A DNA stretch of 22,489 nucleotides from a virus, in IMG/VR virus record IMGVR_UViG_3300045977_000602, positions 1-22,489 of that record. One strand, given 5' to 3'. Position numbers and translations under genes: made by a program. Below the pieces are notes generated by a model. It ran no database searches and was not told the origin of the DNA. It saw only the letters and a list, made by a program, of their open reading frames with translations. Of the stretch, positions 20,214-22,489 are shown piece after piece; position 1 is the stretch's first letter; every line of letters starts with the position of its first letter.

Positions 20214-20927
20214 ATGACACAATTATATCAGAGCAACGCACCACTAAGCAAGGGTGAAAGCCCGCACGACAACGGGTGGACGAAAAGCCAAGAGGGTGCC
20301 ATATACGAAGCGAAGAAACTTTCAGCCGCACTGTGTAGCAATCCAAGAGCGACGTGGTTCCTTACGATCTACATTCGGCCCGTACTGGATGCTCGCCAGC
20401 ATAAATTACTTTTTCAGAAAGCCGCAAGGGTACTTCGCAAAAACAAGATTTGTGCATTTTGGATTCGTGAAATCCTTCCCACGGACAAACTACATTATCA
20501 TATCCTTGTGCGGAATGATATAAGCCGAGAGCATCTAGCCGAGATATGCGAAAGTGCTTTTCCAGAGCGTAGTATCACAAGTTGGCACAAGCGTATAATG
20601 GCGGTGCCGAGCGTGCAAGATCATAACCGAATATCGAGATATATCACGAAAGCCAAGATCATCGGCAAATATCGTGGGCGGGTGGTGAATGACAAGTATA
20701 AGCACAAGCGGCACCTATTCCAAGCAAAGACGGGCTTAAATAAACACGGTACGCTTGGCGGGTATTGGTCGAAAAATCCCGATCTAGTATGGGATGAAAT
20801 AAAGAAGCGAGAGCGAGAGCTTGCCGATATATGCCGCACGGTGGGTATGGATGTTGGCCACGTTAAATACATACTTCGATGGAGAAAGCACAATGGACAG
20901 AGACGAGATTATCAGCCAGCTTGTTAA
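20214..20927 (+). CDS. HUH-endonuclease replication initiator (Rep-like)
   Basis: A 237-residue protein with the three motifs of HUH Rep proteins in order: motif I ATWFLTIYIRP (46-56), motif II LHYHILV with metal-binding H94 and H96, and motif III ISRYITKAK with candidate nicking Tyr143 and Lys146 (Y-x2-K). Basic C-terminal region (KYKHKRHLFQ, RWRKHNGQRR) should help bind DNA. Such enzymes nick one strand and stay covalently bound to the 5' end to start rolling-circle replication. A hairpin and promoter lie directly upstream, and the divergent ATPase might supply unwinding. GGGAG lies 13 bases before the ATG, in a leader similar to that of the ATPase gene. Larger HUH initiators are known in P2-like tailed phages; this one is small. 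A relaxase or transposase relation is less likely given the context. Confidence 0.75.
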   Translation: MTQLYQSNAPLSKGESPHDNGWTKSQEGAIYEAKKLSAALCSNPRATWFLTIYIRPVLDARQHKLLFQKAARVLRKNKICAFWIREILPTDKLHYHILVRNDISREHLAEICESAFPERSITSWHKRIMAVPSVQDHNRISRYITKAKIIGKYRGRVVNDKYKHKRHLFQAKTGLNKHGTLGGYWSKNPDLVWDEIKKRERELADICRTVGMDVGHVKYILRWRKHNGQRRDYQPAC

Positions 20928-21063
20928 AGAATACGGTGCCGAGCTTCGCACTTTGACGGATGACGAGCTATATGAGCATTTCCGGCTACAAAGGGAAGTA
21001 TCCCAGCTTACGGATAGAGATTGGATGGAGATAGCTGTCAAAGCGTCTAGGACGCAATCCTAG
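20893..21063 (+). CDS. Small acidic hypothetical protein
   Basis: A 56-residue helical protein (MDRDEIISQLVKEYGAELRT, then DDELYEHFRLQREVSQ) whose ATG overlaps the last 35 bp of the HUH gene, with GGAGA upstream, so it is cotranslated with it. No family recognised. Size and overlap suggest an accessory to the initiator; function unknown. An upstream in-frame ATG at 20821 lies deep inside the initiator gene and has no ribosome binding site of note. Confidence 0.55.
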   Translation: MDRDEIISQLVKEYGAELRTLTDDELYEHFRLQREVSQLTDRDWMEIAVKASRTQS

Positions 21064-21143
21064 CCATTCTGACCCGTTCAGAGGGGAAATAGCCCATTAA
21101 GACGGCGGGATTATATTCTAGCGTAATCTGACACGAATATAGA

Positions 21144-21171
21144 ACACCCCACGGCGTTAGCCGTGGGGTGT
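21144..21171 (-). terminator. Strong hairpin, probable recombinase terminator
   Basis: ACACCCCACGGC (21144-21155), a GTTA loop, GCCGTGGGGTGT (21160-21171): a perfect 12-bp stem just beyond the recombinase stop. Read on the minus strand it runs into TTCTATATT, a modest T-rich tail. It could also stop transcripts arriving from the small gene at 21063. Confidence 0.7.
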
Positions 21172-21178
21172 GGGTGGA

Positions 21179-22489
21179 TTACTTGCCGAATATGAAAGCG
21201 TGAACGGTGGTAAGAGCCGTATCTAGTTCGGCTTTTTGCTCTGGCGTGAAGCTAGAGTAGTATTTGCCGTGGTTGCCGTGGGGTTTCTCACAACGATATA
21301 GGCGGCTCTGGCGTTCTCCGCATTTATCCTCTATCCATTGCTGGACAGTCTTACGCAACGCTGAATGATCCGGCAGACCGTGTTTCTTGGCAAAGGTATC
21401 GAAGTGTTCCCACAGACGGCGGGAGTATCGTTTCTTGCCGAGCTTGTCTTGCGGGCCGTATTGTAACACGGTTTTCGTTTCATCCCACAACAGCCAGCTT
21501 CCGACCATTGGCGTACCCTTGTTCTTATTTTTGGCTCTGCCTTTCTCGATACGTTCGCCGTTGATGAAATGATCCGTGGTGAGTTCCGCCAAATCCGACC
21601 AATAGAAACCAGCGTTCAAGCCCATCAAGAGTGCGAAACGAACATCGCCGGTAGCCTCTTTCAGAGCGGTTTGCACTTGCTCGAAACTGTAACGAATCTT
21701 CTTACCGTCTGGCGTAGCTTTCTTGTAATCGGGGTTACGGATGAAGCCGAAAAAGACGTTGTAATCAGCTTCGATGCGTTTCAAGAATGTGTGTACGATA
21801 CGCTGCCGGTTGATCCGGGTACGCTCACCCCACGTTTCTTGTTTTTCGAGTAGTTCAAGGAACTTGCGATAGTGGGTAGTATCCACTTCACGGAAGGGAA
21901 TATCCCCACAAGCCGAGAAGAAAAGATCAAGGGCGGCTTTCGTATCGTACCATCCCTTGTGTTCTTTTGCCTTGTGCCGAGCGATGTAGATTTCGATTTC
22001 GTTTTTCAAGCTGTCCTTTTTCGGGATAGCTGGCTTGATGAATTTATCTTCCAGAATGGAGAGGCGGATATAGTCGTCATCTTCGATGCCAAGCTCATTG
22101 GCGAGCGGTGCCACAAGCGGATTGACGATGGGCATATCGGCGTTGTAAATGTCGTGGGCCGGTACGTTGATGCACCGTTGCAACTCGGCATCAAGAGCGG
22201 TGGTATCTTGGCCTTGCTCTCGCAACATCCCGATGCAACGCTCGATAGACCATATCCGTAGCTTTAGTGGCGAGTTGTCCCGCTTGGTAGCGGTATCCTT
22301 GCTCTCCATCATCGCCAGATACTTTTGCCAGTATGGGCGGCTTGCGTTCTCGCTTTTCGGGAGTTCCACGTCAAAGAGCTTCGATAGCTGGCGGGTGGAC
22401 GCACTGTATTTGTGCGTGGTGGTACGGAGCTTCCAAGTAGCCGTCGAATGATCGTAGCAACCCGTTCCCTTACGTCGCATGTCTGTCAT
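21179..22489 (-). CDS. Tyrosine recombinase/integrase-like protein, diverged active site
   Basis: At least 436 residues; the ATG is at the last base of the window, so the true start may lie further out. Layout: an N-terminal arm-type region (1-155), a core-binding domain (about 160-245, HKGWYDTKAALDLFFSACGD to RQRIVHTFLKRIEADY) and a catalytic-like domain (about 265-436). In the first catalytic box LLMGLNAGFYWSDLAELT the usual Arg (GLR) is replaced by Asn/Ala; the HxxR box reads HSALRKT with Arg379 but Ser at the His position; HGNHGKYY offers a late His and candidate Tyr410/411. I recall a planctomycete integrase group with a similar GLN box. It would integrate or excise the phage, or be an inactive relative. 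A terminator follows its stop. Confidence 0.75.
   Translation of the reverse strand: MTDMRRKGTGCYDHSTATWKLRTTTHKYSASTRQLSKLFDVELPKSENASRPYWQKYLAMMESKDTATKRDNSPLKLRIWSIERCIGMLREQGQDTTALDAELQRCINVPAHDIYNADMPIVNPLVAPLANELGIEDDDYIRLSILEDKFIKPAIPKKDSLKNEIEIYIARHKAKEHKGWYDTKAALDLFFSACGDIPFREVDTTHYRKFLELLEKQETWGERTRINRQRIVHTFLKRIEADYNVFFGFIRNPDYKKATPDGKKIRYSFEQVQTALKEATGDVRFALLMGLNAGFYWSDLAELTTDHFINGERIEKGRAKNKNKGTPMVGSWLLWDETKTVLQYGPQDKLGKKRYSRRLWEHFDTFAKKHGLPDHSALRKTVQQWIEDKCGERQSRLYRCEKPHGNHGKYYSSFTPEQKAELDTALTTVHAFIFGK

Noticed and set aside
21064-21178. Phage attachment site next to the recombinase
   Set aside because: The position is right, but no direct repeat or tRNA-like core is visible within the window, so an att site cannot be supported.

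Overview
The window looks like the structural and replication half of a compact temperate siphovirus-type phage (Caudoviricetes), either a prophage or a free phage contig. GC content is close to half. My best guess for the host is a planctomycete. That is inferred from resemblance, from memory and not from a search: the small lysine-rich helix-turn-helix-like protein at 1808-2098, the cysteine-rich beta-type domains joined by Gly/Ser linkers at 14.5-17.3 kb, and the style of the recombinase at the right end.

Layout. (1) 1-909: two plus-strand accessory genes, a repeat-bearing helical protein and a lipoprotein, closed by a terminator. (2) 988-2695: three minus-strand genes that look like inserted cargo: a DUF6602-type nuclease-like protein, a small DNA-binding-like protein with a good promoter, and an unrecognised protein. 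(3) 2749-3210: a small plus-strand gene, two hairpins (one a terminator), and a tandem array of a 14-bp unit carrying GAGGA. (4) 3211-18801: a long plus-strand late region in HK97-like order: HNH nuclease, methyltransferase, putative TerS, TerL, portal, prohead protease, major capsid protein, terminator, head-tail connector, head closure, gp10-like, tail completion, tail tube, tail chaperones G and GT (with a clear -1 frameshift site), tape measure, three Gly/Ser-linker virion proteins, and a glycosyltransferase-methyltransferase fusion. An HNH nuclease gene sits antisense inside the tail module. (5) 18798-21063: a minus-strand AAA+ ATPase divergent from a plus-strand HUH replication initiator, with a promoter-rich region of about 320 bp between them. 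(6) 21179-22489: a diverged tyrosine recombinase on the minus strand, reaching the window edge.

How the parts fit. Region 4 builds, fills and joins head and tail. The last four genes probably build and possibly decorate the host-contact end of the virion. Region 5 probably starts genome replication, and region 6 would handle integration. I see no lysis genes, DNA polymerase, clear lysogeny repressor or tRNA here, so the genome probably continues beyond the window.

The most unusual signals are: the apparent complete absence of GCGC and CGCG; the 14-bp GAGGA array ahead of the packaging genes; a 14-bp dyad (GTACAGTGGGGTAC) paired with its inverted copy at two distant loci, once over a promoter -10 box; the divergent HUH initiator and ATPase cassette; and the glycosyltransferase-methyltransferase fusion next to Ser-rich virion proteins.
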